DNA of 32,363 nucleotides from Acidobacteriaceae bacterium (GCA_003160215.1 PLQW01000278.1:1-32363); one strand, 5' to 3'; numbered from the stretch's first letter, positions 8,103 to 16,275 are shown. Notes: generated by a model not told the origin, from the sequence alone. Numbers and translations are program-made.

Positions 8103-9050
8103 TCAATCGGCAAGGTTCAGCCGCTGCTCCTGATGCCACAACCACCATAATAGTATGAAGAGGGGAATAAGGGACAGCGCGAAAAACAGCGGACCGCCGT
8201 GATGGTGAATGGGGCTGTCAACCATGTAGGGCCCAACATATACGCCAAGCAGTCCGATGACCAGGATCCGGAACCCGTTCCGTAGGATCCCGAGCGGAAT
8301 CACGAAAGCCACCAGCACGATCCTTCGCCACCGGGTCCTCAGAAAGAGATGGGACGTGAGCAAACTGGAGATGAACAGCACCCAACTGGAGTGGATCCCA
8401 CTGCACTCCTTGGCCACCTCGAGCGTCAGCCCAGGGATGGACAGCACGACACCATCCTGGCTCACGGGCACGCCGGAGATTGAAAAAAGCAGCTGGGCGG
8501 CGGACGCGGATGCCCGCACGGAAGCGATTCTCAGCCAATTCACCGCAGCGTCCGGCAGCGGGACCATGAAAACCAGGAACGCGACGGGGAAGGCCGCGGC
8601 GGCCATCCATTTCGAGCCGAGGAATAGAAACCCGCCAGCTGCGACGAAACTCATAAACGAGAGAGCCATCAGGGCCAGTCCATCATTGATACTCAGGCTT
8701 CCACGCCATCCGATCCCTGCAGCCAGCGCCGCGATTGCGATTCCCCCCATCGCGACCGTTCCGGCAATCGAACTGCGATACATAGCCGGGTAGCGTCCCC
8801 GTTCGATGTAAAGCAGGTAACCGCTGATAAACGGAACCATGAGGATGTACGAATCCAGGTCGCTCTGGGCGGCGTACACCGTCAGCCTGATGAGCGGCTG
8901 AAGGAACAGCAGTGTCAAAAGAAGCAGGTAGGCGGCGCATCCGCCAACTCGCAACCGCTGCGGACGCGGCAGGTCCCGCCATCTCGCCCACACGCCACCG
9001 CGCTGGCCGACGGCTGTTGTTGCCACAACTTTCGCTCCTTCGGATGGCAT
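8103..9050 (-). CDS. xrtA: Exosortase (XrtA-type transpeptidase/protease)
   Basis: The 315-residue polytopic membrane protein has about eight hydrophobic helices and the exosortase active-site triad: Cys216 in the AKECSGIHSS motif, Arg257 in GILRNGFRI, and histidines 282-284 in SPIHHHGG. It is expected to cleave the sorting tail of PEP-CTERM proteins, such as the one encoded at 3589-4305, in the inner membrane. No EpsI-like C-terminal domain or neighbour is seen, unlike many XrtA loci. I chose the ATG at 9050; a TTG at 9149 would add a polar extension of 33 residues that does not look like part of the family. The gene is first in a tight unit with prsK and prsR, linking sorting to its own signalling pair. 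Confidence 0.92.
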   Translation of the reverse strand: MPSEGAKVVATTAVGQRGGVWARWRDLPRPQRLRVGGCAAYLLLLTLLFLQPLIRLTVYAAQSDLDSYILMVPFISGYLLYIERGRYPAMYRSSIAGTVAMGGIAIAALAAGIGWRGSLSINDGLALMALSFMSFVAAGGFLFLGSKWMAAAAFPVAFLVFMVPLPDAAVNWLRIASVRASASAAQLLFSISGVPVSQDGVVLSIPGLTLEVAKECSGIHSSWVLFISSLLTSHLFLRTRWRRIVLVAFVIPLGILRNGFRILVIGLLGVYVGPYMVDSPIHHHGGPLFFALSLIPLFILLWWLWHQEQRLNLAD

Positions 9051-9161
9051 CAGGTGCGCCGATCTCGCGCACGATTGTTCGTGATGCGAGCGAACCCAAA
9101 GAAGGGTGCGGTGAAGCGGCAAGACGAAGCTTCGCCGCTCGTGATGCAACTCGGCTGATCC

Positions 9162-9177
9162 TGCATGACCCTCTCCA
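9162..9177 (-). promoter_or_regulatory. Weak sigma-54-like site ahead of the exosortase gene
   Basis: Read on the minus strand the site is TGGAGAGGGTCATGCA. It has GG and GC at the correct spacing and a fair -12 element (ATGCA), but the -24 element departs from TGGCACG at three positions. It would place the start of transcription about 100 bases upstream of the exosortase ATG. A chance match is quite possible. Confidence 0.2.
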
Positions 9178-9213
9178 CGCCGTTCAGCTAACCCTAATCA
9201 CTGCTAAGGTACA

Positions 9214-9238
9214 GACGGCGAAGCCAAGCTTCGCCGTC
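9214..9238. repeat. Perfect 11-bp hairpin with a 3-base loop
   Basis: GACGGCGAAGC and its complement flank CAA. On the plus strand the stem is followed by CCTTTTGT, so it looks more like a plus-strand terminator than one for the minus-strand LuxR gene, which ends about 150 bases away. No plus-strand gene precedes it. It may insulate the exosortase leader or act as an RNA processing or attenuation structure. Confidence 0.6.
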
Positions 9239-9390
9239 CTTTTGTCTGCAAAGCTACCACAGTTGATAGACCAACTAACTCTCTTATGCTCCCACATTTA
9301 CTTCTGCCATTTCTTCCCTCTTTGCAACACGTTGCAACCGGTCGCAAGAATTCTCGTCCTTGACAGTTCGTCGGTTTCCGCCCGAAGACG

Positions 9391-10422
9391 TCATTCACGC
9401 ATCGTGGATTTGTGGGGCAGCGCCTGATCGTGGGTTCGCAGAGAAGGTTCCTTCTCCATTTTGTCCAGCAGACTCTCAGCTATGTGTTCCGCTTGCAGCA
9501 CTTGATCCACGGTCATCATTTTCGCTACATCTTTCCAGGCTCGCGATACCCGTCCGCAGGCAACCGCGTACCACGCGTACGTATCGAGCACGTCACTTGG
9601 CTTCGTCGCGTTAGCCGCGTAGAACCGAGCCAGCGCGAGTTGCGCCAGCAGTACTCCCCGCTCGGCGGCTCGTTGAAAGGCGACCAAAGTAGCCTCATCA
9701 TGAATACTCTCGTTTTGGTCCTCGAGTAAGTACTGCAACCCCGACTGCACATGGTCATTCCGGCTCATGGTCATTACTAGCAGTTCAACGCGGTTTGATA
9801 CCCCTAATTTGTCAAAAATTCGAAATAAACAATTCTTGATCGTATGTGGGCTCAGGTGTAATCGCGCGGCAATCTCAAGGTTTGTGAGCCCCTGGGCCAC
9901 GCTATGAACGATCTCCAACTCGCGCTTTGAAAGCAGATTTACGCCCCGCGCATCTACGGCGCAGACGGCGTGGGAAGAAGCCAAAGCGTGCGCCAGGACG
10001 CCCATCTGCTCACTATTGGCCCAGATCTGCCCCTCATGCACTCGCCGCAGGCACTTGCTAAATATCTCCACGGGTTCCAGCCTGCCTAATACTCCGCGGG
10101 CGCCGGAGCGGAAGGCCTCCAGTATCATTTCGTGCTTGGAGGAATCCAGCAGCATCACCGCGGGCACATAACCATGCGAAAAGCGCAACCTTTGCAGGAT
10201 CTCGAAGCCGCGGCCGGGTTGCTCATCCAAAGTCGAACTGAGCAGCAGAACGTCGATGTCATTGAGGTCGGCATGCCCTATAAGGGCCCCAGACCCGGAA
10301 GCCGAAGCGACTACTTGCAAGCTGCCGTCGCGTTTTAGTGCGTCAGCGAGCAGCTCAGTGTGGACTCGTGTATCGTCGCTCACGAGTACGCGTATCGGGG
10401 CAGACGAGGATTGTTGGCGCAT
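9391..10422 (-). CDS. LuxR-family regulator with a degenerate receiver and a Sel1-like tail
   Basis: The 343-residue product has a receiver-like domain (10-130), a LuxR/NarL helix-turn-helix (about 163-215, LLSKRELEIVHSVAQGLTN...) and a C-terminal helical tail (about 240-325). The tail contains a Sel1-like repeat (ERGVLLAQLALARFYAAN...AWYAVA). The receiver lacks the phospho-acceptor: Ser62 stands where Asp is expected, and the conserved Lys is also missing (VLGRLEP near 111). It is therefore unlikely to be controlled by ordinary phosphorylation. The start at 10422 has GGAGA eight bases upstream; an in-frame start at 10542 has no such support. It lies beside the noncoding region facing the polysaccharide operon, so it may regulate one or both sides. 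The target is unknown. Confidence 0.85.
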   Translation of the reverse strand: MRQQSSSAPIRVLVSDDTRVHTELLADALKRDGSLQVVASASGSGALIGHADLNDIDVLLLSSTLDEQPGRGFEILQRLRFSHGYVPAVMLLDSSKHEMILEAFRSGARGVLGRLEPVEIFSKCLRRVHEGQIWANSEQMGVLAHALASSHAVCAVDARGVNLLSKRELEIVHSVAQGLTNLEIAARLHLSPHTIKNCLFRIFDKLGVSNRVELLVMTMSRNDHVQSGLQYLLEDQNESIHDEATLVAFQRAAERGVLLAQLALARFYAANATKPSDVLDTYAWYAVACGRVSRAWKDVAKMMTVDQVLQAEHIAESLLDKMEKEPSLRTHDQALPHKSTMRE

Positions 10423-10640
10423 AGAGGTTCTCCAGATGGAATCGTCTTTGACGGTCGGCCAAGATTTCATGAAGACTCGATCTTCGAAAAACTCCAAAGA
10501 TTCTAAAGGGAAACGAACAAACTTGAACACGCGGAGAGGCAAGCGATGCTCAAGCTACCCAGGGAAAATTCATGGTCGGCCAGTTGTGGTTGCAAAAACA
10601 TTACAACGATGTTGTTTAGTGATGCAAGAGAAATCGTTTG

Positions 10641-10677
10641 CATAGTTGTCCCTAATTCCCGAGTTCGGACAACCATG
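10641..10677. promoter_or_regulatory. Interrupted palindrome, candidate operator
   Basis: The arms are 11 bases long with one mismatch (CATAGTTGTCC and GGACAACCATG) and are separated by 15 bases. The site lies in the divergent control region about 220 bases upstream of the LuxR-type start. A dimeric regulator such as that LuxR-type protein could bind it. The binder is not known. Confidence 0.4.
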
Positions 10678-10974
10678 CTCTTGCATACATCAACAATAGT
10701 GCCGGTCCCCATGCATATAAGTGGTATTTGTTGCCAACTCTGCGAGCCTCTGCATGTGCTGGATGCAAGCCCAGCCGGAGTCCAAAGGAGGCCGGAAGAT
10801 CGAACATAAGCTCAAGCAAAACTAGAGCTTTGGCTATAAGGCCGGCGTGTCGGCAGCCTCCGATAATCATCTGTATTCTCGGCCCTGGCTTGTCTTAGAA
10901 GGACCTTCTGATCGACTGCGGGTTCCGCGTTCGCGTTGTTCAGTCTTCCCCTCAGGTCGACGTAAAACGCTCGC

Positions 10975-11012
10975 AGGAGAAAAGTTTCTCTAGGTTTATT
11001 TTCTCCTCTTTT
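10975..11012 (+). terminator. Candidate attenuator hairpin in the leader of the antiterminator gene
   Basis: AGGAGAAAA (10975-10983) and its exact complement TTTTCTCCT (10999-11007) flank a 15-base loop, followed at once by CTTTT. The stem is weak in GC, so it may be only a pause or a conditional terminator. It lies about 210 bases upstream of the UpxY-like gene, so transcripts of the polysaccharide operon starting further upstream would have to pass it. Confidence 0.4.
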
Positions 11013-11219
11013 GAGACGTACTACTCCGTCGTAATAGAGAAACACGTCGGTGAGACTGTGTACCTCTTGCAGTTACTTGCAACCACCATTACGCTGCATT
11101 AGCTTGGCGATCTGCTGTGATCGACAGCTTGCTCTGCTTGAGCTCCTCAGATGCGGGCGGGCGGCCTCTTAAAGAAATCCAGGTGCGCCAGCTAGTCTTC
11201 CGAGGGCCCGCTAACCACC

Positions 11220-11870
11220 GTGTGGATCTCAGTTTTGGGATCTGAGGGTTGCGGAATACGGAATTTCAGGGTCAAGGCACCATGTGACTCAGAGGGCGAA
11301 GCTATAAGCACCTGCGATCAATCTTGGAGCTTTCCCAAGTCACCTTCCCTTCTAGCGGTTGGTGCCGGCCCCGTTGTCGAAGGATGGTTTGCGCTACAGA
11401 CGCGCGCTCGGCACGAGAAAGTAGTTGTCCAGCGCCTCTCGGATCAGGGAATCACGACCTTCCTTCCGCTCGTCAGACAGGTACATCGCTGGAGTGACCG
11501 TTGGAAAACTGTGGACCTGCCATTATTCGGTTGTTATGTGTTCGCGAAGCTGGCGCCAAGCAATGACGAACGCCTGCGAGTGCTTCTGGTAGACGGCATG
11601 CTGAAATTCGTCGGACCTCGCGGACAAGGTTTTCCGATTCCCCAAGAACAGATCGACTCGGTTCGAAAGCTGGTAGAAGAGCGACTGCCTTACTGTTCCC
11701 ATCCCTTTCTCAAGATAGGGCAACGCGTGCGCGTCCGTGGCGGTGCCTTGGATGGTGTCGAAGGAATTCTCACCTCTCGCAGCGGAGAGCGTAAGTTGGT
11801 CATATCCGTCGATGCAATTCAGAGGTCTCTGGGGGTATGCATTGAAGGGTATGAGGTCGAACCCATCTAG
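11220..11870 (+). CDS. UpxY/RfaH-like NusG-family transcription antiterminator
   Basis: The 216-residue product has a NusG N-terminal domain (from about residue 54: GWFALQTRARHEKVVVQRL...) and a C-terminal KOW domain (about 160-210: IGQRVRVRGGALDGVEGIL). Specialised NusG paralogs of this type (UpxY, RfaH, LoaP) bind RNA polymerase and help it read through long polysaccharide operons. It is the first gene of the plus-strand polysaccharide run, exactly where such factors are usually found. The only early start codons are GTG at 11220 and TTG at 11235; neither has a strong ribosome binding site, and the first 50 or so residues do not belong to the NusG fold. The family is clear; control of this particular operon is inferred. 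Confidence 0.85.
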   Translation: MWISVLGSEGCGIRNFRVKAPCDSEGEAISTCDQSWSFPKSPSLLAVGAGPVVEGWFALQTRARHEKVVVQRLSDQGITTFLPLVRQVHRWSDRWKTVDLPLFGCYVFAKLAPSNDERLRVLLVDGMLKFVGPRGQGFPIPQEQIDSVRKLVEERLPYCSHPFLKIGQRVRVRGGALDGVEGILTSRSGERKLVISVDAIQRSLGVCIEGYEVEPI

Positions 11871-11891
11871 AGTTTCCCGGTTTTTCACTTT

Positions 11892-13439
11892 TTGAGCCCT
11901 CTCGTGTCCTTCCAAAGAGCCACAAAACCCGTGGTGGAAAAAGCAATCGAAACAGTAAGACTACTGGTCGTGAGTCGGGAGTCCTCCGTACTTCGTCCCC
12001 TGTGGTCCGTGGGGGAGTCGAATTCCTGGCGCCTGGACAGCGCAGCCAGTGGCTGGGGGGCGATGGAGCGAATCCACGCCGGCGTGACCCCAGACTTGCT
12101 CCTGCTGGACTTGCCGCGCGGCGACACTGAGGGCTTCCACATCTTGCGCTGGCTGCGCCGACTTCGTCCTGAACTGCCCATCATTCTGATTTGTGATCCC
12201 GACGACAAACCTCTGCTAAAAGAAGCCATGCGGCTGGGCGCTCGAGATTACTTGGTCAGGCCCCTCGAGAACCAGCCGTTTGAGGCGGTCATCAAGCGCC
12301 ACCTTTTTGCCGCCCGCGAGACCGTCGAAACCGACATCACCAGTGATGATGTGGAACAGATCAGTGACGACACTTTCTTCGTTGGGGCCAGCCCCATCAT
12401 GCGAACGCTGCGGACGCAGGCCGAACTGCTGGCGGTGACCAATGTCCCGGTGCTGATCCTCGGCGAGAGCGGCAGCGGCAAAGAAACCGCTGCCCGCCTA
12501 ATTCACAAATTGTCGGTGCGGTCCGGATTCGGGTTTGCCAAAGTGAATTGTGCGGCGCTCCCCAGCGATTTGCTGGAAATCGAACTATTCGGATGCAAAC
12601 GAAACGGAACCGAACCGCCAACCGTGCGGCCGGGAAAACTGGAATTCTGTGAAAAGGGCACGCTTCTTCTGGATGAAATTACGGAAATGCCCCTGGCGCT
12701 GCAGGGCAAGATGCTGGACGTGTTGCGGAACAAGCGATTTATCAGACCATGGAGTGGGGCCTCCGTCGAGGTCGACGTCCGCATTCTGGCTGCTAGCACG
12801 ACCAGCAGGGAATCCGCGATCTCGGAAAACAAGCTTCGCGAGGACCTCTATTCCCTCTATTACCGCCTGAGCGCCTACACGATTTACGTTCCGCCCTTGC
12901 GTCAGCGCCGGGAAGAAGTTCAATTGTTGTTGCGCCATTTCATGCAACATCTGGCTAAGCGTTATGGCCTCCCGCCCCGCGCTTTTTCCCGGGGTGTGCT
13001 GGGGGCGTGCCAATCGCATTCCTGGCCTGGCAACCTGCGGGAGCTGGAAAACGTCGTAAAGCGTTATCTCATGGCGGGAGGCAAGGAAGCGGGCCCCGGC
13101 GGCGACCAAGCGGAGCTGGAAGATGCCGGTGATTACGACACTGTAATGGTGCCCCCCGTCAGCCCGCTGGCATCGCCACCCAACCCGTCAGGGAGCAGTA
13201 TTTTTGGCGATAACTCGCTCAAGTCCGTGGTGCAGAGCGTGAAGTTGGAAGCTGAGAGAAACGCCATCGCCACAGCCTTGGAAACCACCGACTGGAATCG
13301 GAAGGCAGCTGCACGCCTGCTTAAAGTCAGCTATCGGACACTGCTGTACAAGATCGAACAGTACCATATGAGGCCTTCTGATTCCTCACTGTCTCCGGGC
13401 AGCGCCGGGTTCAGAAGTAATGGAAACGGACTCCGGTAG
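11892..13439 (+). CDS. Sigma-54-activator-like regulator lacking the GAFTGA loop
   Basis: The 515-residue product has an N-terminal receiver-like domain (22-140), an AAA+ domain and a Fis-type helix-turn-helix (about 455-490). The AAA+ domain has Walker A GESGSGKE at 191-198, Walker B LLLDEI near 258-263, and WPGNLRELENVVKRYL near 378. Where activators carry GAFTGA, this one reads CKRNGTEPPT (235-244), so the loop that contacts sigma-54 is missing. The receiver keeps Asp73 but has Arg123 in place of the conserved Lys and lacks the early acidic pair. The segment before the arginine-finger region also has a small insertion (EDLYSLYYRL). It probably acts by a route other than classical sigma-54 activation. 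The start is uncertain: TTG at 11892, or GTG at 11904, 11928 or 11931. It follows the UpxY-like gene by 21 bases. Confidence 0.82.
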   Translation: MSPLVSFQRATKPVVEKAIETVRLLVVSRESSVLRPLWSVGESNSWRLDSAASGWGAMERIHAGVTPDLLLLDLPRGDTEGFHILRWLRRLRPELPIILICDPDDKPLLKEAMRLGARDYLVRPLENQPFEAVIKRHLFAARETVETDITSDDVEQISDDTFFVGASPIMRTLRTQAELLAVTNVPVLILGESGSGKETAARLIHKLSVRSGFGFAKVNCAALPSDLLEIELFGCKRNGTEPPTVRPGKLEFCEKGTLLLDEITEMPLALQGKMLDVLRNKRFIRPWSGASVEVDVRILAASTTSRESAISENKLREDLYSLYYRLSAYTIYVPPLRQRREEVQLLLRHFMQHLAKRYGLPPRAFSRGVLGACQSHSWPGNLRELENVVKRYLMAGGKEAGPGGDQAELEDAGDYDTVMVPPVSPLASPPNPSGSSIFGDNSLKSVVQSVKLEAERNAIATALETTDWNRKAAARLLKVSYRTLLYKIEQYHMRPSDSSLSPGSAGFRSNGNGLR

Positions 13440-13667
13440 CGGCAGGGTCGCTCGAATGGAATCGGAAAAGGCAACGGCGGCAAAGTAGGTTGGTTGTGAA
13501 AATTACAGCTATTGGGCCATGGGATGGACGCCTCGGTCCTGAACTGGAATGCATCTTCTTTACCGGTGGATGCCGCGGCAGCCTGCGGCCATGTCCCTCA
13601 TTCTCGATACAAATCGCGAGCTGGTTTCAACCTCTTATAACTTCGCAAGGCTGCTGAAAAGATAGTC

Positions 13668-15278
13668 ATGCCGACAAACGTTAAAGCGACAAATTCGAAG
13701 GGCTTCGACCTTCAGCGCATCGTGGGAATAGTGCGCCGCCGCCACCTGCATTTCCTGATAGCGCTGTTTCTGGGATGGCTTGCGGTGTGGGGATTGAGCT
13801 GGATTCTGCCCGCGCGCTACGCCTCGAGCACGCTAATTCTGGTGGAGCAGCCCACCATGCCAAAGGATTACGTCGTACCCAACGTGAACGAAGACGTGCA
13901 AGGGCGACTGCAGAACATTACCCAACAAATTCTCAGCCGCACCCGTCTCCTGCATATTATCGACGAACTCAACCTCTATCCCAAGGATCGCCGTCGGCTT
14001 AGCCCGGACGAGATCGTCGAGCAGCTGCGCAAGGACATCGAAATCGAGCTGGTGAAGGATGCACAGAAACAGGTGACCGCGTTTCGGATTAGTTATTCGG
14101 CCCATGATCCATCGATTGCCCAACAGGTGACAAGCAAGCTGACCAGTCTGTTCATCAACGAAAACTTGGAGGTGCGACAGCAACAATCGGAAGGCACCAC
14201 CAAGTTTCTCGAAGACCAGTTGGTGACGGCCCAGCAGAGCCTGGAAGCGCAAGAGGAAAAGATCCGCGAGTTCAAGGGACAGCATGTGGCAGAGCTCCCG
14301 ACTCAGGTGGCCAGCAATCTGCAAATCCTGGGTGGGCTGCAATCGCAATTGCAGGCTGAAAATGGCGCACTCAACGCGGCTAAGCAACAGCACATCTATT
14401 TGGAGACGTTATTGCGCGAATACCAGACACTCCGAGGGTCCCCCGATGGTCCCGAAGATGGCCCCATGGATTTGTCGGCCATCGACCAGGAACTTAACAG
14501 GTTGACCAAGCAACTGGCCGAGTTGAGCTCTCGTTTCACCGACGAATTCCCCGAGGTCCGGGCGTTGAAACGTCAGATTGCCACCCTGGAAAAGATGAGG
14601 GACCAGCGTCTGGTGGACTTGAAAACCAAAGATAGCAGTCGCCAGCCCGATGGCAAACCGGCCACGCCTGCCGAGAACAACGAAAACCTCAAACAACACC
14701 CCCAATTGCTTCAATTGCAGAGCCAGTTGCAAGCCAATAAGGCTGAGATTAGCAACCACCAGGAAATGATTGCGGTGCTTACCTCGAGAATCAACGATTA
14801 CCAGGCCCGCCTGAATCAAGAACCGGTGCGGGAACAACAGCTCGCAGATTTGGCTCGGGGCTACGATCAATCCAAGACATCTTATGACGAGCTCCTTAAG
14901 AAGAAAAATGAGTCAGCGATGGCGACCAACATGGAGCTACTCCAACAGGGCGAACGTTTTCGCATTATTGATCCGCCCAGCTTGCCCATTAAGCCTAACT
15001 TTCCCGATCGCCTGAAGTTCTGCGGCATTGGGCTGCTAGTCGGATTGGCGCTGGGAGTAGGCGTGGCCGGGGCATTCGAAATGCTGGATGATCGAGTCTA
15101 CAATGAACACGAACTGAAGGGTTTGTTGCCGGTGTCGGTGATCTCGGAGGTTCCGGTCGTGACTTCTCCAGCGGACGAAAGGGCCGAACGCAAAGCACTC
15201 TGGCTGGGATGGGCCACAGCGGCTGTAATATTTGCCACTATCCTGACAACCTCCGCTATTAGCTATTTGGCGAGCTGA
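13668..15278 (+). CDS. Wzz-type polysaccharide chain-length determinant (PEP-CTERM locus subfamily)
   Basis: The 536-residue inner-membrane protein has a Wzz N-terminal domain with a first membrane helix at about 30-48. A large periplasmic part is rich in coiled coil (about 165-420). Then comes the proline-rich PPSLPIKPNFPDR segment, a second helix (about 455-475) and a further hydrophobic helix at the very C-terminus (about 513-533). No kinase domain is fused; the kinase is encoded two genes downstream. It would set polymer length and form the periplasmic bridge with the exporter. The gene follows a 228-bp gap, so an internal promoter is possible, though I could not identify one. The ATG at 13668 lacks a strong ribosome binding site. 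Confidence 0.88.
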   Translation: MPTNVKATNSKGFDLQRIVGIVRRRHLHFLIALFLGWLAVWGLSWILPARYASSTLILVEQPTMPKDYVVPNVNEDVQGRLQNITQQILSRTRLLHIIDELNLYPKDRRRLSPDEIVEQLRKDIEIELVKDAQKQVTAFRISYSAHDPSIAQQVTSKLTSLFINENLEVRQQQSEGTTKFLEDQLVTAQQSLEAQEEKIREFKGQHVAELPTQVASNLQILGGLQSQLQAENGALNAAKQQHIYLETLLREYQTLRGSPDGPEDGPMDLSAIDQELNRLTKQLAELSSRFTDEFPEVRALKRQIATLEKMRDQRLVDLKTKDSSRQPDGKPATPAENNENLKQHPQLLQLQSQLQANKAEISNHQEMIAVLTSRINDYQARLNQEPVREQQLADLARGYDQSKTSYDELLKKKNESAMATNMELLQQGERFRIIDPPSLPIKPNFPDRLKFCGIGLLVGLALGVGVAGAFEMLDDRVYNEHELKGLLPVSVISEVPVVTSPADERAERKALWLGWATAAVIFATILTTSAISYLAS

Positions 15279-15291
15279 CTTCAATCCTGAA

Positions 15292-16275
15292 ATGTACAAA
15301 TCGTTTTACAATCTAAAGCGCAGTCCCTTCGAACTCACTCCGGATCCATTTTTCCTTTTTCCCACTCCGCGACACAATGAAGCTCTGGCAACGCTATACC
15401 ACGGAGTGCGCGGGCACAAAGGCTTCGTTGTACTGACCGGTGAAGTCGGCACGGGGAAGACGCTGTTACTGCGCTGCTTGCTTCAATTACTTAGGCAAAG
15501 CAATGACGTCGCCTACGCCTACGTCTTTAACAATCGTTTGTCGCCAGTTGAGTTCTTGCAGTACATCGCGAGCGACTTTGGCCTTCCGGCCTCGGGCCGG
15601 AACAAGAGCGAGATTCTTTTCGATCTCAGCAAGTATGTGATCGCCCGAGGTTCGAGAAAGCTCACGACCGTCCTGGTAGTAGACGAGGCGCACCATCTTT
15701 CGGGAGAGGTCCTTGAAGAAATTCGTCTTTTGACGAATTTGGAAACCACGCAGGAAAAATTGTTGCAGGTCCTGCTGGTCGGGCAACCGGAGTTGAATGA
15801 CAAACTGGACTCCGCAGAACTCCGGCAACTGAAGCAGAGGATCGCTCATCGCTCTCAGTTGGCGCCGTTAGATCTGAACGAGACCAGAGGTTACATCGAG
15901 CGCCGTCTCCACCTGGCGGGGGCGAGTCCGAATGGCTGTCTGGTGTTTCCTCCCGACACTATCGCAGTTGTTTATCGGCATTCCCGAGGCGTTCCTCGGC
16001 TGATCAACACCCTCTGCGAAAACGCACTCATCACCGCCTACGCCCGGCAGAATCGGAGCGTGACTCCTGAGATCATCGAAGGTGTCGCCGCCGATCTTCG
16101 CTTGAACTTGGATGTGGTAGCCCCATATCCGCGGGAAGGGCCTCCCGCGGAACTCAACGAAATCGATGTTCGGCGGGCCGCTAAGACCTTGCTTGATTTA
16201 TATGCGTATCTGAGTCGAGCGTCACGCGATGGAGAATCACCAACCCCCGTAACCATCCAGAGCCAGCAAACATGA
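15292..16275 (+). CDS. ExeA-like AAA ATPase of the XrtA/polysaccharide locus
   Basis: The 327-residue ATPase begins MYKSFYNLKRSPFELTPDP, the hallmark of the ExeA/GspA-like ATPases seen in exosortase-associated polysaccharide loci. Walker A is GEVGTGKT at 50-57 and Walker B is VLVVDEAHH at about 127-135. The C-terminal part resembles the lid domain of AAA ATPases (HSRGVPRLINTLCENAL). It probably powers or regulates assembly of the export complex from the cytoplasm. It starts 13 bases after the chain-length gene, and its stop overlaps the next ATG by four bases, so the three core genes form one transcription unit. Confidence 0.9.
   Translation: MYKSFYNLKRSPFELTPDPFFLFPTPRHNEALATLYHGVRGHKGFVVLTGEVGTGKTLLLRCLLQLLRQSNDVAYAYVFNNRLSPVEFLQYIASDFGLPASGRNKSEILFDLSKYVIARGSRKLTTVLVVDEAHHLSGEVLEEIRLLTNLETTQEKLLQVLLVGQPELNDKLDSAELRQLKQRIAHRSQLAPLDLNETRGYIERRLHLAGASPNGCLVFPPDTIAVVYRHSRGVPRLINTLCENALITAYARQNRSVTPEIIEGVAADLRLNLDVVAPYPREGPPAELNEIDVRRAAKTLLDLYAYLSRASRDGESPTPVTIQSQQT

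Larger units (their letters stand above)
9051..9390. other. Leader and promoter region of the exosortase-prsK-prsR unit
   Basis: This 340-bp gap between two minus-strand genes contains a strong hairpin (9214-9238), a second imperfect inverted repeat near 9113-9140 that shares the core AAGCTTCGCCG with it, and a weak -24/-12-like site (9162-9177). I see no credible gene in it. Confidence 0.5.
10423..11219. other. Long noncoding region between the minus-strand unit and the polysaccharide operon
   Basis: About 800 bp lie between the divergent LuxR-type and UpxY-type genes. The region holds a long interrupted dyad (10641-10677), a nested-stem segment around 10834-10860 (GGCT/AGCC enclosing GCCG/CGGC), an A/G-rich hairpin followed by a T run (10975-11012), and a repeated TTGCA near 11067-11080. 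Possible -10 boxes occur, for example TAGAAT on the minus strand at 10500-10505, but no pair of hexamers is convincing. No protein-coding gene is supported. Confidence 0.6.

Noticed and set aside
9214-9246. A terminator for the LuxR-type gene
   Set aside because: On the minus strand the hairpin is followed by TGTACC rather than a T tract; the T-rich flank is on the other side.
10700-10870. A GEMM (c-di-GMP-I) riboswitch
   Set aside because: Some short strings resemble its core, but I could not align the conserved GCAAAGCC and GGGTTGCC elements in order and spacing on either strand. Kept only as a possible structured RNA.
13833-14393. Long antisense open frame inside the chain-length gene
   Set aside because: It is a shadow of the Wzz-like coding sequence: no ribosome binding site, no family content, and the sense frame is clearly the real gene.
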